Positions 8,389-18,718 of a DNA stretch of 64,000 nt are shown here, in pieces. The stretch spans positions 62,001 to 126,000 of the forward strand of contig CABYIR010000001.1 of assembly GCA_902518955.1 (NCBI GenBank). Direction: 5' to 3'. The notes under the pieces are model-generated. The model did not search any database. It saw only the letters and a list, made by a program, of their open reading frames with translations, and was not told the origin of the DNA. Source of the DNA: an uncultured Pelagibacteraceae bacterium. GTDB taxonomy: Bacteria; Pseudomonadota; Alphaproteobacteria; Pelagibacterales; AG-422-B15. Within the stretch, counting starts at the first letter, position 1; every line of letters begins with the position of its first letter. The translations under genes and the position numbers were made by a program.

Positions 8389-8412
8389 AAAGAGATTATA
8401 AAAGGAGCTTCA

Positions 8413-9393
8413 ATGATAAAAACTAAAATTACTGAAATGCTTAATATTGACCACCCAATCGTACAGGGTGGAATGCATTATGTTGGATTTGCTGAAATGG
8501 CGGCGGCAGTATCAAATGCAGGTGGTCTTGGAATTATAACTGGTCTAACTCAACCAACACCTGATGATCTTGCTAAAGAAATTGCTCGATGCCATGAAAT
8601 GACGGATAAGCCATTTGGCGTTAATTTGACATTTTTACCTGGTTTTGCAGCTCCTGATTACCCGGGTTATATTAAAGCAATCATTGAAGGTGGTATAAAA
8701 ATTGTAGAAACCGCTGGACGTAGCCCCGAGGCGTTTATGCCTCCTCTCAAAGAAGCTGGCATTAAAGTAATTCATAAATGCACTTCTGTACGTCACGCTC
8801 TTAAAGCTGAAAAAATAGGATGTGATGCTGCAAGTGTTGACGGCTTTGAGTGTGGTGGCCATCCTGGTGAAGATGATATTCCCAATATGATTTTACTACC
8901 TCGTGCCGCAGAAGAACTCAAGATTCCATTTATTGCCTCTGGAGGAATGGGTAATGCACAACAACTTGTTGCTGCATTAGCTATGGGAGCTGAGGGAATT
9001 AATATGGGAACTCGATTTATTGCAACAAAAGAAGCTCCAGTTCATCAAAATGTAAAAGATGCCTTAGTTAACGCTAGTGAACTAGATACTACTCTAATTA
9101 TGCGTCCTTTGAGAAATACTGAAAGAGTATTAAAAAATGATGCAGTTGATAGGATCTTAGAAAAAGAAAAATCTCTTGGAGATAAAATTCAAATTCAAGA
9201 TATCTTTGGTGAAGTTGCAGGTGTTTATCCAAAAATTATGCAAGAAGGTACAATGGAAGCCGGCGCATGGAGTTGTGGAATGGTTGCAGGACTTATTCAT
9301 GATATTCCAACGTGCAAAGAGCTGATTGAAGGAATCGTATCAGAAGCTGAGCAAATTATTTCAAGTAGGTTAAATAATTTAAAACAGGCTTAA
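8413..9393 (+). CDS. Nitronate monooxygenase (2-nitropropane dioxygenase) family
   Basis: This 326-residue FMN-dependent TIM-barrel protein has QGGMHYVGFAEMAAAVSNAGG, the ECGGHPGEDD segment with the catalytic-type His, and the flavin-phosphate loop IASGGMGNAQQ followed by GAEGINMGTRF. The family oxidises alkyl nitronates; some members are enoyl reductases, so the substrate is uncertain. A strong AAAGGAG precedes the start. It is divergent from a MarR-like regulator. Its stop abuts the stop of the convergent subtilase gene with no spacer. Confidence 0.92.
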   Translation: MIKTKITEMLNIDHPIVQGGMHYVGFAEMAAAVSNAGGLGIITGLTQPTPDDLAKEIARCHEMTDKPFGVNLTFLPGFAAPDYPGYIKAIIEGGIKIVETAGRSPEAFMPPLKEAGIKVIHKCTSVRHALKAEKIGCDAASVDGFECGGHPGEDDIPNMILLPRAAEELKIPFIASGGMGNAQQLVAALAMGAEGINMGTRFIATKEAPVHQNVKDALVNASELDTTLIMRPLRNTERVLKNDAVDRILEKEKSLGDKIQIQDIFGEVAGVYPKIMQEGTMEAGAWSCGMVAGLIHDIPTCKELIEGIVSEAEQIISSRLNNLKQA

Positions 9394-12300
9394 TTAAAAG
9401 CTTGTTTTAAATATTCCATAAACTGTTTCTGAGTTGTTGCTTTCCATATGGACAGCATCAAACATCAGTTGACTTCCTAATTTTAAAGCTCCATTAAAGA
9501 GTTTCATCTCATAGCCCAAATCTATATTAAGTTCTCGTCCTGATGGCTCAAGTGATAATCTTTTGGTCGTATGAGTTACATTGCCATTTTGATCTAAACG
9601 GTCAGGAATATTAAGATTAGTAAATCCACTTTCAATTCTCAGCGGTTGGCTTATGTTTAATGACATTAAATTATTACTTCTACCGAGACCAGATACAACC
9701 ATACCAACATTAAACTGAGATGTTTTTAAATCTGAAACATCTGATAAAAAACCAGCATTATCTGAACTAGAAGTTACTAGTCCATAGTTCAATAATCCTG
9801 CAAGATGAACATTATTACTTATTTGCTTATTAAATGTTGTACCTAAATGAAATGTTTCACTTGCAAAATTACCAAAGGCACCTTGACCACTTGTTCTTAA
9901 CAATCCTTCCATTTCATTGTTTTGACCAATAAAGATAGAAAAATCTGAGTTACTTGTGAGCTTGTGTTTCAGAGAAGCCAAAAACCCCTTTTCCTTCAGA
10001 TCATAGTCACTATGCACGCCATTATAAGCCATCACATTAAATGATAATGAGTTATCAAAATCAATTTTTGATCCTATTAGATTACCAGAAGAAGCAGATT
10101 CAGTGAAACTCAAGAAGCTTTCATTAGAATTATGAGCAGTCAAAACTGACATCGCGTTGTTACCATCTCTTAAACCTAAAGCCTGATCAACTGAATACTT
10201 TTGACCAACGTAAATTGTATTCTTTCCACTAACAAATGATGAATAGAACCCACTGTCATCAAATAATCCATTATTGTTAATATCGGTCTCATGAGAGTAT
10301 GAGAAATTCAAACCCTGAGCATTAGACACTGGAGACCATACTGAATGATTACCATTTTGAAGTTTTTTGTGAACTTCATTTCTTATATTTCGGCTAACAA
10401 GATCACTTAAATTGAATTCAAATCCACCATGTAACTGATCACGATACAGTCCTGTTTCTCCAACCATAGACAGAGAGTCACCATAAGTGTTTGCGAGCAA
10501 CAAGCCCGTTCCTATTAATGCATAAGCTTGATTCCCAAAAGATACACTTTTTGTACCAATAGGTTGTAGTGCGGCGTATAAATCAGGGTTACCATGTCCA
10601 TAAATATCATTATATCCATGAGATATACCGTTGAAGGTTAAGGTGCCTGTTACTCCACCACATGAAGCAGTTATACTATCTCCTGATGAATAAATTCCAT
10701 CACTATTTGTATCATCTAAACATTTGCTTTCAGTTAGCCAACTATTGTCTGCAGTTAAAAGTAGTCTTTTTGATATAACTTCTGGAGAGTTATCAGGAAA
10801 AGCTTCCCAAAGTAGTGCTACTGCCCCTGCAACTTGAGGTGTCGCCATTGAAGATCCTGTCATAGTTGTATACCAACTTCCGTCATTAGCCCCTTCAAGA
10901 GCTAATCCTCCAGCTGTTATGTTATATCCATCGTGAACTAGACACCAAGATGCAGTTTCTCCACAAGGAGAAGAATTTAAGATTCTATTTCCAGTTGATA
11001 AAGTAAATACATTTGCAACGCTTATGAATGCTTCTGACAATTCTGGGAATAATGTTGGAAAAGAAGCCATTAAATCAGCTTGGTTTGACGCACCACCATA
11101 AACAGTACTTTGCCCAGCCCTAGTATTTGATATTGCCCATAAAACTACACCTGTTTTTTGAAATTCATTTATTGCATCAAAATAATTAGTAACTGAAGCC
11201 TCAGTATAACCGAGGCCAAAGGTATTATTCCCCCAATTTGCATACTTAGCATAGTTGTTGTCTCCAGATTGAGCTAAAACTTGATCAGTTGTTCGGTCGC
11301 CAGTCCATCCCCATGAATTCGTCCATACTTTAGCACCTTTTGCTTTAGCGTCTTCAATAGCAAGTTCTTGATTGGCTTGACTCAGACCAAAATCTGAAAA
11401 GTGAAGAGTAGAATTGTACGCAACTCCCATCATAGTATATTCAGGGTCATAGGTACTTATATTGCCATTAATGTTGTCGTAATGTCCTGCAATCTCTGTT
11501 TGAATAGCAGAGCTATTTGAATTATCGTCATAGTTGCCTAGAACTGTAGTAGATACGTGACATCCATGTTGTCCACCACCTCCACCTGCTGAAAATGCAG
11601 ATTCGGTAAAGGCACCAAATGTAGTTACTTTACCTGCCCCTTTTAAATCTTGATGAATTTGATCTTCATCGTCTGCATCATAACAAAGTCCATCATCTGT
11701 AACAGCAACCATTACACCATCTCCAGATAATCCATAACCATAAGCTTTGTGAACATTCATTTGTTCATATGGATTTCCAGAAACAACATCTAGCAATCCA
11801 CCGGTCCAATTATATTCCATGTCTGATTGATTTGAAGCGACACGTGCTGCGTTAACGGCATCAAATTCTTCTCTTGTTGCCCAAGTATTAGCTAAAGTTC
11901 CATTATAAGAAGAGGAGGCTCCAGCGTAAAGATATGGATCATTGTTTTGTGAAGCATAAACTAAACCACCTGCAGCTATTATAGGAGTTAATCCAGGATC
12001 ATTATCTACATTACATTGTTCTACTTCAGATCCATCACTACATGAGCCCTCTCCAGCACATAAACACGTTAGAGACTCTGATTTTTCAGAATCTATTGAT
12101 GCAGTCTTAGAAACACCTGACTCAAGTTCTTTGAGGGTATTAAACATTAAATGCTCTAAAGCTTTTTTGTTAGCTAGATAATCTTGCTCTGAGATTTCTT
12201 TTAATCTTGTAAGAGTAGCTCTGTAAATCGAATATGAAAATTTTGGATTATTTTCGATTGTCTCTTTGAATATAAGAGAAATAATTACCGTATCATCAAT

Positions 12301-12474
12301 ATTTAAGATCTCACTTTCGTAAGAAGTAATAAAATCTTCGTTTGGTTCAATAAAATTAATAGATAGATTTGCAATTTTATTTAATGGGCCCTCTATAGTC
12401 TCATTTGTTGAAGCTAAGGCTGTGATAGTTAAAAAAAATGTAATTAAAAAAAAGGGTAAAGATCGATATATCAT
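9394..12474 (-). CDS. Subtilisin-like serine protease autotransporter (S8 passenger)
   Basis: The 1026-residue product has a signal peptide (1-21), an N-terminal helical region (about 40-120), and a Cys-rich linker (LTCLCAGEGSC, 135-145). The S8 catalytic domain (about 235-640) has Asp260 in VTDDG, His303 in QHGCHV, Asn450 and Ser542 in GSSMATP. The C-terminal 280 residues form a beta-domain ending in Phe. The protease is presumably displayed or released at the outer membrane, and all triad residues are present. It is a tandem paralog of the next gene; both share FP-(N/D)-xSPE-type and LEPSGR segments. Confidence 0.92.
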   Translation of the reverse strand: MIYRSLPFFLITFFLTITALASTNETIEGPLNKIANLSINFIEPNEDFITSYESEILNIDDTVIISLIFKETIENNPKFSYSIYRATLTRLKEISEQDYLANKKALEHLMFNTLKELESGVSKTASIDSEKSESLTCLCAGEGSCSDGSEVEQCNVDNDPGLTPIIAAGGLVYASQNNDPYLYAGASSSYNGTLANTWATREEFDAVNAARVASNQSDMEYNWTGGLLDVVSGNPYEQMNVHKAYGYGLSGDGVMVAVTDDGLCYDADDEDQIHQDLKGAGKVTTFGAFTESAFSAGGGGGQHGCHVSTTVLGNYDDNSNSSAIQTEIAGHYDNINGNISTYDPEYTMMGVAYNSTLHFSDFGLSQANQELAIEDAKAKGAKVWTNSWGWTGDRTTDQVLAQSGDNNYAKYANWGNNTFGLGYTEASVTNYFDAINEFQKTGVVLWAISNTRAGQSTVYGGASNQADLMASFPTLFPELSEAFISVANVFTLSTGNRILNSSPCGETASWCLVHDGYNITAGGLALEGANDGSWYTTMTGSSMATPQVAGAVALLWEAFPDNSPEVISKRLLLTADNSWLTESKCLDDTNSDGIYSSGDSITASCGGVTGTLTFNGISHGYNDIYGHGNPDLYAALQPIGTKSVSFGNQAYALIGTGLLLANTYGDSLSMVGETGLYRDQLHGGFEFNLSDLVSRNIRNEVHKKLQNGNHSVWSPVSNAQGLNFSYSHETDINNNGLFDDSGFYSSFVSGKNTIYVGQKYSVDQALGLRDGNNAMSVLTAHNSNESFLSFTESASSGNLIGSKIDFDNSLSFNVMAYNGVHSDYDLKEKGFLASLKHKLTSNSDFSIFIGQNNEMEGLLRTSGQGAFGNFASETFHLGTTFNKQISNNVHLAGLLNYGLVTSSSDNAGFLSDVSDLKTSQFNVGMVVSGLGRSNNLMSLNISQPLRIESGFTNLNIPDRLDQNGNVTHTTKRLSLEPSGRELNIDLGYEMKLFNGALKLGSQLMFDAVHMESNNSETVYGIFKTSF

Positions 12475-12554
12475 ATAGGCTCTTTCAAAGAATAAATTTA
12501 TATGTGCTTGATACTATCAGAGAAAATTTTATAAATACTATTGAAAATTAATAT

Positions 12555-15500
12555 TTAAAAAGCAATTGAAGTTGTTGCTGTAAGTCTATGATTTAATTTA
12601 TCTTTATTGTAATGATTTAGATCTTTTGTGAATGTATTTTTAATACCAAATATAATATTTTCATTAACTTTATTAATATAGTTTAAACCGAAATCAATTT
12701 GTCTTCCTGATGGTTCAAGGTTTATTTTTTTAAGATCATGATTAATGTTTCCATATCTGTCTGCCAAATCTTGAATTTTAAAGTTCATAGAGCCTGTTTC
12801 AATTCTATTAGGCTGGCTAAGAGAAATTAGCAAGCTGTCGTCAGTATCAAAAATATTTTTTTTAAGCAAAGATATTTCAAAGCTTGAACTTGAAATAGGA
12901 CTGAAAGTATGAATAAGGCTATTGTTTGGATTTTTAACAATTGTTCGAGCTAATATTGTGTTCACTTTAAAAGATAAATTATCATTGAAGCTATGCTCAA
13001 CATTGAAACCATTAAAATATGACTTTGGATTAGATCCACTAATGCCTATTGCACCAGAGTGCCTTGATCCCAAAAGAGTATCTTTTTCTTCCATTACACC
13101 TGATATCACAGCAAGATGATCTACGGATCTACTATTATGAATAAATGAAGTCGCTATAGTTTTAGTATCATCTGATGCTTGTCCAAATAAGCCAGAATGG
13201 TTACCAGAATCGTGCATACCAAGCATAAAAGTATTATTGCCATGATTATACTGAGTACTTAATCCTAAACCTCCATTTTTTTGATTTACAAATGGATTTG
13301 TATATACGGAGTCGAGACTAAAACTGTTGGGAATTAAATTGTGAAAATACTGAATTGGAATACTGGGTGTATCAATACTAACGCTGGTAACAAAATTTTT
13401 GTTTCTATCAATACTTCCTAATACATTTATGTAGTTATGATTTAACTTAGTAACATTTTCATGATTTCTAAGATTCATAATATCGTTATTGATGAACTCT
13501 TTAATATTAGATTTAGTACTTTTTGATTTTACTAAATTAGACAAGTCGAACTTAAAGCCTCCTCCAAGAGCATCATAAAAATATCCATGCTCACCCTTTA
13601 GACCAATCATTATTGAATCACCAAACGAAGAATTTGCTGTGAGTTCAGTTGTTCCAGGAGGAAAAAGACTGGGAAAATTATCTCCATTATTAACCATGCT
13701 TCCACCAGTAGGAATTCCAATTAAAGGATTTAAACTAGTTGTAATTGGAGATAGTGCTGCATACGCATCTGGAATTCCATGTCCCCATATAGAATGATAT
13801 CCATGCTTAATACTATTACCATGAGTTGTAAAAGTTGTTTCTCCAGATGGAGTAAACCATGAATTATTAGCACTCGCTAAAAGTCTATCAACAATCATTT
13901 CTGGAGTATGATTTGGAAATGCCTGGTTTAATAAGGCAATAATGCCAGATACCATCGGAGACGCAGAAGATGAGCCTCCCCCAGTTATATCGGTGTAATT
14001 ACTAGTGCTGCTACTATCGTCATGCCAAAATGCTCCAAAAATTTCCCAGGCATCTGCTACTAGGCAATTTTCAGCCATCTGCTGACAAGGATTAGATAAT
14101 TGGAAAAAATTTGAGCCCGAAATTGTAGGAGAGCCACGAACTTCCATGTATGCAACTGTTATATATGCCTCAGACAACTGAGAAAACCATATAGGTAAAG
14201 CTGCTAAGGCGCTTACATCACTATCAGAGTTATCGTTTCCAGCGGCAAACACCATTATTCCTCCAGCGGTTTGAAATGCATCTATTGAGTCTACATAAGC
14301 CTGCATGTGAGCTGTAGCAGTTGAACTAATTGTTCCACATCCAGCTAATGCACCGCCTACTGCCTCCATGATGGTTGCACTAGGATTAGCGGCGATAAAT
14401 GCATCGACATCTGACGCCTCATCTGCACAACTAGTAGACCAACTGTTATTAGAAGCAATGGCATTTAATGCTCTTGCAGAATCTAGGTCTACTGCCTTTT
14501 GTAAATAACTTGTCCCTGGAACACGTGAAAACACTAGATCAGCTTCATACGCGACTCCCATTATATCATTACTCGAAGAGGATCCGCTAAATCCTCCAGC
14601 TGCATAACCAGCAACTAGATTACAATGAAAATCGGCAGCACTATCTGCATCAAAAGCTACGCCTACGACTGTAGTAGTTTTACCCCCTTGAGTGAACTCC
14701 TGATGATTTTCATCACAATTAAAATCAGCTACATGAATTACTTCTCCTTTACCACTAAGATGTTGTGATCCATCCCAATATGCATGAGCTTTGTGAATGT
14801 TCATCAATGAATAAGGATGGATTGTAGAATTTACACTTGAATGATTCCCAACATTTGCATATTCAGTAAGGGCGGCTCTTGCAGCACTATTTCCTCTATC
14901 AGTAAAAGTGGTACCAAGCCTTAAAGCATATTCTTTCAAACTTACGCTTACTGATTGAGTTCCATTTTCTGTACCATTTGTGACTGAAGAAATTTCTATC
15001 GTAATAGTTTCAGTTCCTTCATACACACTATCAGCAACTGGAGTGACAGTTACAGTTGTTGAAGAGCTGCCAGCTGGAATTGTAACAGAAGTAGGACCAT
15101 TAAAATCATTATTAAATGTTGCAGTTCCTGTACTTTGAAAATTTACTGTTACTGGATTGGTAGAAGTTGCACTCAAACTAACATTAACAGTAAAGCCACT
15201 TGAGTCACTGTCATAAATAGAAGTTGTTCCAGTACTCATTGAAACACTTGGTCCTGAGCCTCCGCCTCCACCTCCACTACCTCCGCCAGATCCGCCAGCA
15301 GCAACAGCACCAAATCCAAGAATACTTGCAATAGTAGTGCCAGTCAGTCCTATCGCGGGAACAGCTTCAGCGGCAGTAAGTGTATGTGATTCAATTGGCA
15401 AATATTTACTTTCCTCTGAGGGCATTGCAACAGAAATTGGGGAGAGATCATAGAATTGATTTATATAACTTGCTGATATTCGTCTTAATTTTGTATCAAG

Positions 15501-15866
15501 TCCTGGTGTTAGAACATTATTGGTAATTAGATAAAATTTAGACTCTTGGTAAATATCAAACAAAATTTCAGTAAAAAGCTTATTAAGTTCAGTATATGAA
15601 TTTATAAATTTTTCTTCATTAAATATTGAAAATTTAATTTCATTTCTAATTATCTTTAATTGTTTTTCATTAGCTCTAACAAAATCTAAATCTGCAGAAT
15701 TGACTTCTGATAGATTATTCTTCCTAATAACATTTGATTGTATTGTTTCTTTAAAAGTCTCAAATTTAGAAAAATCAATTAAAGCAACTGACGCAAAAGA
15801 ATTAACTGTAGTTCCAATTAATAAAATGATTAAAAATATTCGAGACAAAATTTTGAAAAGCACCAT
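12555..15866 (-). CDS. Subtilisin-like autotransporter with Calx-beta domain
   Basis: The 1103-residue product has a signal peptide (1-26), a helical N-terminal region, a hydrophobic plus Gly/Ser linker (about 165-206), and a Calx-beta-like domain (about 207-310, ending DSVYEGTETITIEIS). The S8 domain has Asp381 (HVADFN), His414 (FHCNLVAGY in place of HGTHVAG), Asn544 (AAGND) and Ser633 (GSSSASP). A C-terminal beta-domain ends in Phe. The triad is intact but its His motif is atypical. It is 81 bases upstream of its paralog in the same direction. It is probably a surface protease for scavenging or adhesion; no substrate can be read. Confidence 0.9.
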   Translation of the reverse strand: MVLFKILSRIFLIILLIGTTVNSFASVALIDFSKFETFKETIQSNVIRKNNLSEVNSADLDFVRANEKQLKIIRNEIKFSIFNEEKFINSYTELNKLFTEILFDIYQESKFYLITNNVLTPGLDTKLRRISASYINQFYDLSPISVAMPSEESKYLPIESHTLTAAEAVPAIGLTGTTIASILGFGAVAAGGSGGGSGGGGGGSGPSVSMSTGTTSIYDSDSSGFTVNVSLSATSTNPVTVNFQSTGTATFNNDFNGPTSVTIPAGSSSTTVTVTPVADSVYEGTETITIEISSVTNGTENGTQSVSVSLKEYALRLGTTFTDRGNSAARAALTEYANVGNHSSVNSTIHPYSLMNIHKAHAYWDGSQHLSGKGEVIHVADFNCDENHQEFTQGGKTTTVVGVAFDADSAADFHCNLVAGYAAGGFSGSSSSNDIMGVAYEADLVFSRVPGTSYLQKAVDLDSARALNAIASNNSWSTSCADEASDVDAFIAANPSATIMEAVGGALAGCGTISSTATAHMQAYVDSIDAFQTAGGIMVFAAGNDNSDSDVSALAALPIWFSQLSEAYITVAYMEVRGSPTISGSNFFQLSNPCQQMAENCLVADAWEIFGAFWHDDSSSTSNYTDITGGGSSSASPMVSGIIALLNQAFPNHTPEMIVDRLLASANNSWFTPSGETTFTTHGNSIKHGYHSIWGHGIPDAYAALSPITTSLNPLIGIPTGGSMVNNGDNFPSLFPPGTTELTANSSFGDSIMIGLKGEHGYFYDALGGGFKFDLSNLVKSKSTKSNIKEFINNDIMNLRNHENVTKLNHNYINVLGSIDRNKNFVTSVSIDTPSIPIQYFHNLIPNSFSLDSVYTNPFVNQKNGGLGLSTQYNHGNNTFMLGMHDSGNHSGLFGQASDDTKTIATSFIHNSRSVDHLAVISGVMEEKDTLLGSRHSGAIGISGSNPKSYFNGFNVEHSFNDNLSFKVNTILARTIVKNPNNSLIHTFSPISSSSFEISLLKKNIFDTDDSLLISLSQPNRIETGSMNFKIQDLADRYGNINHDLKKINLEPSGRQIDFGLNYINKVNENIIFGIKNTFTKDLNHYNKDKLNHRLTATTSIAF

Positions 15867-15949
15867 ACGAGTGAATTATATTACAAAATTATTGATATAA
15901 ATAGTCTTAGAATTAAGTGATTTAGGTTAAAAATTGCCTACAAATAACT

Positions 15950-16762
15950 CTATCGAGCAACCATTTTTCTGGTTCCAGGAGCTGGGGGTTTTTCAGCAGG
16001 ACCCGCAAAACATTGTGCTATTGACATCCATTCATTTGCATCACTGCCAGTTACATCCAGATTTACATCTTTTATATTTCTAACTTGTGTAACTACTTGA
16101 CAAAATTCTTCAGCTAATCCTGCTATATAGTTTTCATCTGAGTAATTATTAAATTCCCAAATTTCACCTGAGGGTGATGTTAATTTTAAATATGGCGTTT
16201 CAGATGGCAGTTTTCGTTTATGAACTGTATAGCACCACTTAAATGTATTATTGCCAATAATTACAATATTTTTTATTCTATCGTGATTAATTCTTTTGAC
16301 TCCTAGAGAGTCATATAACTCCTGAGCATGTGCCCATGTTTCCATGTGTCTTGCGCTTATTGAAGAACGAACGCTCATATCAGGCCCCATCCATTTAACT
16401 CGTTTCTTTGGATCAGCGGAGGCAAATCGATCTGACATTTCAGTAAAATAGTTTTTCCAAACTTCTAATAACTCTTTACCTTTAATATTATTCGTAATCG
16501 TTCTTTCAAACTGATTCATGCTAGAGCCGCTACCAAGTGCTTTTAATGTCTTATTAGAAAAGTCAATCCAATCATCTCCGTCGCTTAGAGAAATATCTGC
16601 AGCATAATTCCATACATGAAGATGTCCGATTACATCGTTAAATGACCAACCTTTAAATTGAGTAGGTTGATCAAATTCCTTATCAGATAGTGAAGACAAT
16701 AATTCATAAACAGCATTACTTTCATCTAAAAAATCGTAAGCTTGTTGTAAAGATTCATTCAT
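15950..16762 (-). CDS. TIGR03084 family protein (DinB/mycothiol-isomerase-like fold)
   Basis: The 270-residue product resembles TIGR03084: GWSFNDVIGHLHVWNYAA near the N-terminus, then MSVRSSISARHMETWAHAQ, giving the His residues expected of a DinB-like metal site (HLH and HMETWAH). The biochemical role of the family is not known; it usually occurs with CoA-dependent catabolic genes, as here. Its ATG overlaps the preceding TAA by one base (TAATG), so translation is coupled to the enoyl-CoA hydratase gene. It is the last gene of the catabolic operon. Confidence 0.85.
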   Translation of the reverse strand: MNESLQQAYDFLDESNAVYELLSSLSDKEFDQPTQFKGWSFNDVIGHLHVWNYAADISLSDGDDWIDFSNKTLKALGSGSSMNQFERTITNNIKGKELLEVWKNYFTEMSDRFASADPKKRVKWMGPDMSVRSSISARHMETWAHAQELYDSLGVKRINHDRIKNIVIIGNNTFKWCYTVHKRKLPSETPYLKLTSPSGEIWEFNNYSDENYIAGLAEEFCQVVTQVRNIKDVNLDVTGSDANEWMSIAQCFAGPAEKPPAPGTRKMVAR

Positions 16763-17568
16763 TACTTAGACCATATTGGTTTACGCTTCTCAATAAAAGA
16801 TGCAATACCTTCCATGCCCTCTTCACTTAACATTTGCTCAGAGAATCCTTTAGCGGCAAATTTAATCATTTCTTTTCGACTTAGATGACGTGTGGCCAAA
16901 ACAATTTCTTTTGTGACTGCATTTGCCTTTGGTGCACATTTTAAAACACCCCTTTTAATTTCATTCTCAATATTAATTAAATCATTCGCGTCATCTGCCA
17001 AAAAATCAGCTAGACCCATTTCATAGGCTTCTTTTCCAGAAAATCGTGCTGCCGTTAACATTATTCTTCTAGCTTTTGATAGGCCTATTCTTTCTGTTAC
17101 AAAAGGAGCAATTTGAGCTGGGGGTATGCCTAAGGTTGTCTCTGTAAGCGCAAACTTACAATCCTTAGTTACCACAACAATATCGCCGGTACACAAAAGA
17201 CCGAGCCCACCAGCCATGGCTGCACCTTCGGCAAGCATAATAACTGGCTTTGGAAAAGAATTAATCATATCAAAGAACTCACCTGTCATTGCACTTGCAT
17301 TGTAAACATCTTCTAGGGCTTGTTCGCCTCCTTGAAAACCAGACTTAAAACTCTTTAAATCACCCCCTGCACAAAAAACTCCACCTTCTCCCCTCATCGA
17401 AACACCTCGAATGGACATATCTTCCCTAATAGAACCCAGAACATTTTTGATATCTGAGGTCAATTCTTCTGTAAGAGCATTTCTTTTTTCTGGTTGATTA
17501 AATGAAATTGTTAACCATTTATCATTTAACACTAAATCAACAGCTTTTGTTTCAGGTAGATTATTCAT
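16762..17568 (-). CDS. Enoyl-CoA hydratase/isomerase family protein
   Basis: The product is 268 residues, normal for the family. Motifs are QPEKRNALTEEL, the oxyanion segment GGVFCAGGDLKSF, AMAGGLGLLCTGDIVV, and ETTLGIPPAQIAPFV. It would hydrate or isomerise an acyl-CoA produced by the acyl-CoA synthetase encoded upstream. The ATG at 17568 is 4 bases after the monooxygenase stop, and its stop overlaps the start of the TIGR03084 gene. The exact substrate is unknown. Confidence 0.9.
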   Translation of the reverse strand: MNNLPETKAVDLVLNDKWLTISFNQPEKRNALTEELTSDIKNVLGSIREDMSIRGVSMRGEGGVFCAGGDLKSFKSGFQGGEQALEDVYNASAMTGEFFDMINSFPKPVIMLAEGAAMAGGLGLLCTGDIVVVTKDCKFALTETTLGIPPAQIAPFVTERIGLSKARRIMLTAARFSGKEAYEMGLADFLADDANDLINIENEIKRGVLKCAPKANAVTKEIVLATRHLSRKEMIKFAAKGFSEQMLSEEGMEGIASFIEKRKPIWSK

Positions 17569-17572
17569 AAGT

Positions 17573-18718
17573 CTAAATCTTATTCATTTCCTCAATAGCA
17601 TTATAAGCATAAATATCTTGCAGTCGAATCTTAGCAATATTCGTATTTCTTAATAAAAAATTTCTTGTTCTAGTAATTAATGGATTAGTAGCGTGGTACA
17701 CCATAGCCTGTTGTTTTGACATTTTTTGAATTTTATTGGTCCTTTGCAATCTTGTTTGCTGATATTTTTGCTGAATTAATTCAAAATTAGATTGAAATTT
17801 ATGACACAGAGAACCAAAAATATATGCATCTTCAAGTGCTAGATTTCCCCCCTGTCCTAAAAAAGGCAACATAGGATGAGCGGCATCACCAAGTAATGTA
17901 ATATTATCTTTGAATATGGTTTTAAGCGGAGGCCTAACATACATACCCCATTTAAATACTTTAGATGAAGATTTAAAGATCGACTGTAAAAAATTATCAT
18001 ATTCACTAAGATCATTCCTTAACTCATCATGAGTGCCCTCTCTTCTCCAAGTTTCTTGATTTTTATTTTTATCTTTAAAAACTGCAATAAAACTTGTTTC
18101 CAATTTATTATTAACTGGGTAACAAACTATATGACTGTTCGAATTAAAGTATAAATTAATGTGTTTGCTATCAGATAGCCCAATACCTCGCCAAGCAGAG
18201 TAGCCACTATAGTCAGGGATTTCCCTTGAGTTAAAGTTTTTAGATCTAATTATTGATTTTATTCCATCACATCCCACTACATGATTAGCAATATAAGAGC
18301 TTCCATTTTCAAACGTTAATTTATTTACTTTTTCATCATAAAATTCCAGTTGATGATTAAATATAATTTCCCCACCTAAGTTTTGATATTGATTGAACAA
18401 AACTCTAATAATTTCTCTTCTATTAGTTGTTAAAATATTACCAAATTCATTTGATGTGATTTTTTTAATTAAAGCCCCACTTGAATATTTGAAGCATACA
18501 CTGAGAGGATTACATGAGTTTTTCTTCACTTCATCAAGAATACCGATTTGCTCTAATAAAAGAAGACCATTTGGAGAAATTGTAATCCCTGCTCCATATT
18601 CACTGATTGTTTTTGATCTTTCAAATAAAGTACATTCTATTTTTTTTTCTCTCAAAATACATCCAAGCATCAACCCAGAAATTCCCGCACCAATTATTGC
18701 AATATTTTTTCTATTCAT
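17573..18718 (-). CDS. FAD-dependent aromatic-ring-type monooxygenase
   Basis: The 381-residue product has an N-terminal Rossmann fingerprint (AIIGAGISGLMLG, with ERSK at the strand-2 acidic end), a DG-type motif (VVGCDGIKS), and the flavin GD motif (LLGDAAHPMLPFLGQGGNLALED). This is a class A flavoprotein monooxygenase, the group that includes salicylate and 3-hydroxybenzoate hydroxylases. It would use NAD(P)H and O2 to hydroxylate a substrate. The ATG overlaps the upstream thiN stop (ATGA, 18715-18718). The substrate is unknown. Confidence 0.88.
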   Translation of the reverse strand: MNRKNIAIIGAGISGLMLGCILREKKIECTLFERSKTISEYGAGITISPNGLLLLEQIGILDEVKKNSCNPLSVCFKYSSGALIKKITSNEFGNILTTNRREIIRVLFNQYQNLGGEIIFNHQLEFYDEKVNKLTFENGSSYIANHVVGCDGIKSIIRSKNFNSREIPDYSGYSAWRGIGLSDSKHINLYFNSNSHIVCYPVNNKLETSFIAVFKDKNKNQETWRREGTHDELRNDLSEYDNFLQSIFKSSSKVFKWGMYVRPPLKTIFKDNITLLGDAAHPMLPFLGQGGNLALEDAYIFGSLCHKFQSNFELIQQKYQQTRLQRTNKIQKMSKQQAMVYHATNPLITRTRNFLLRNTNIAKIRLQDIYAYNAIEEMNKI

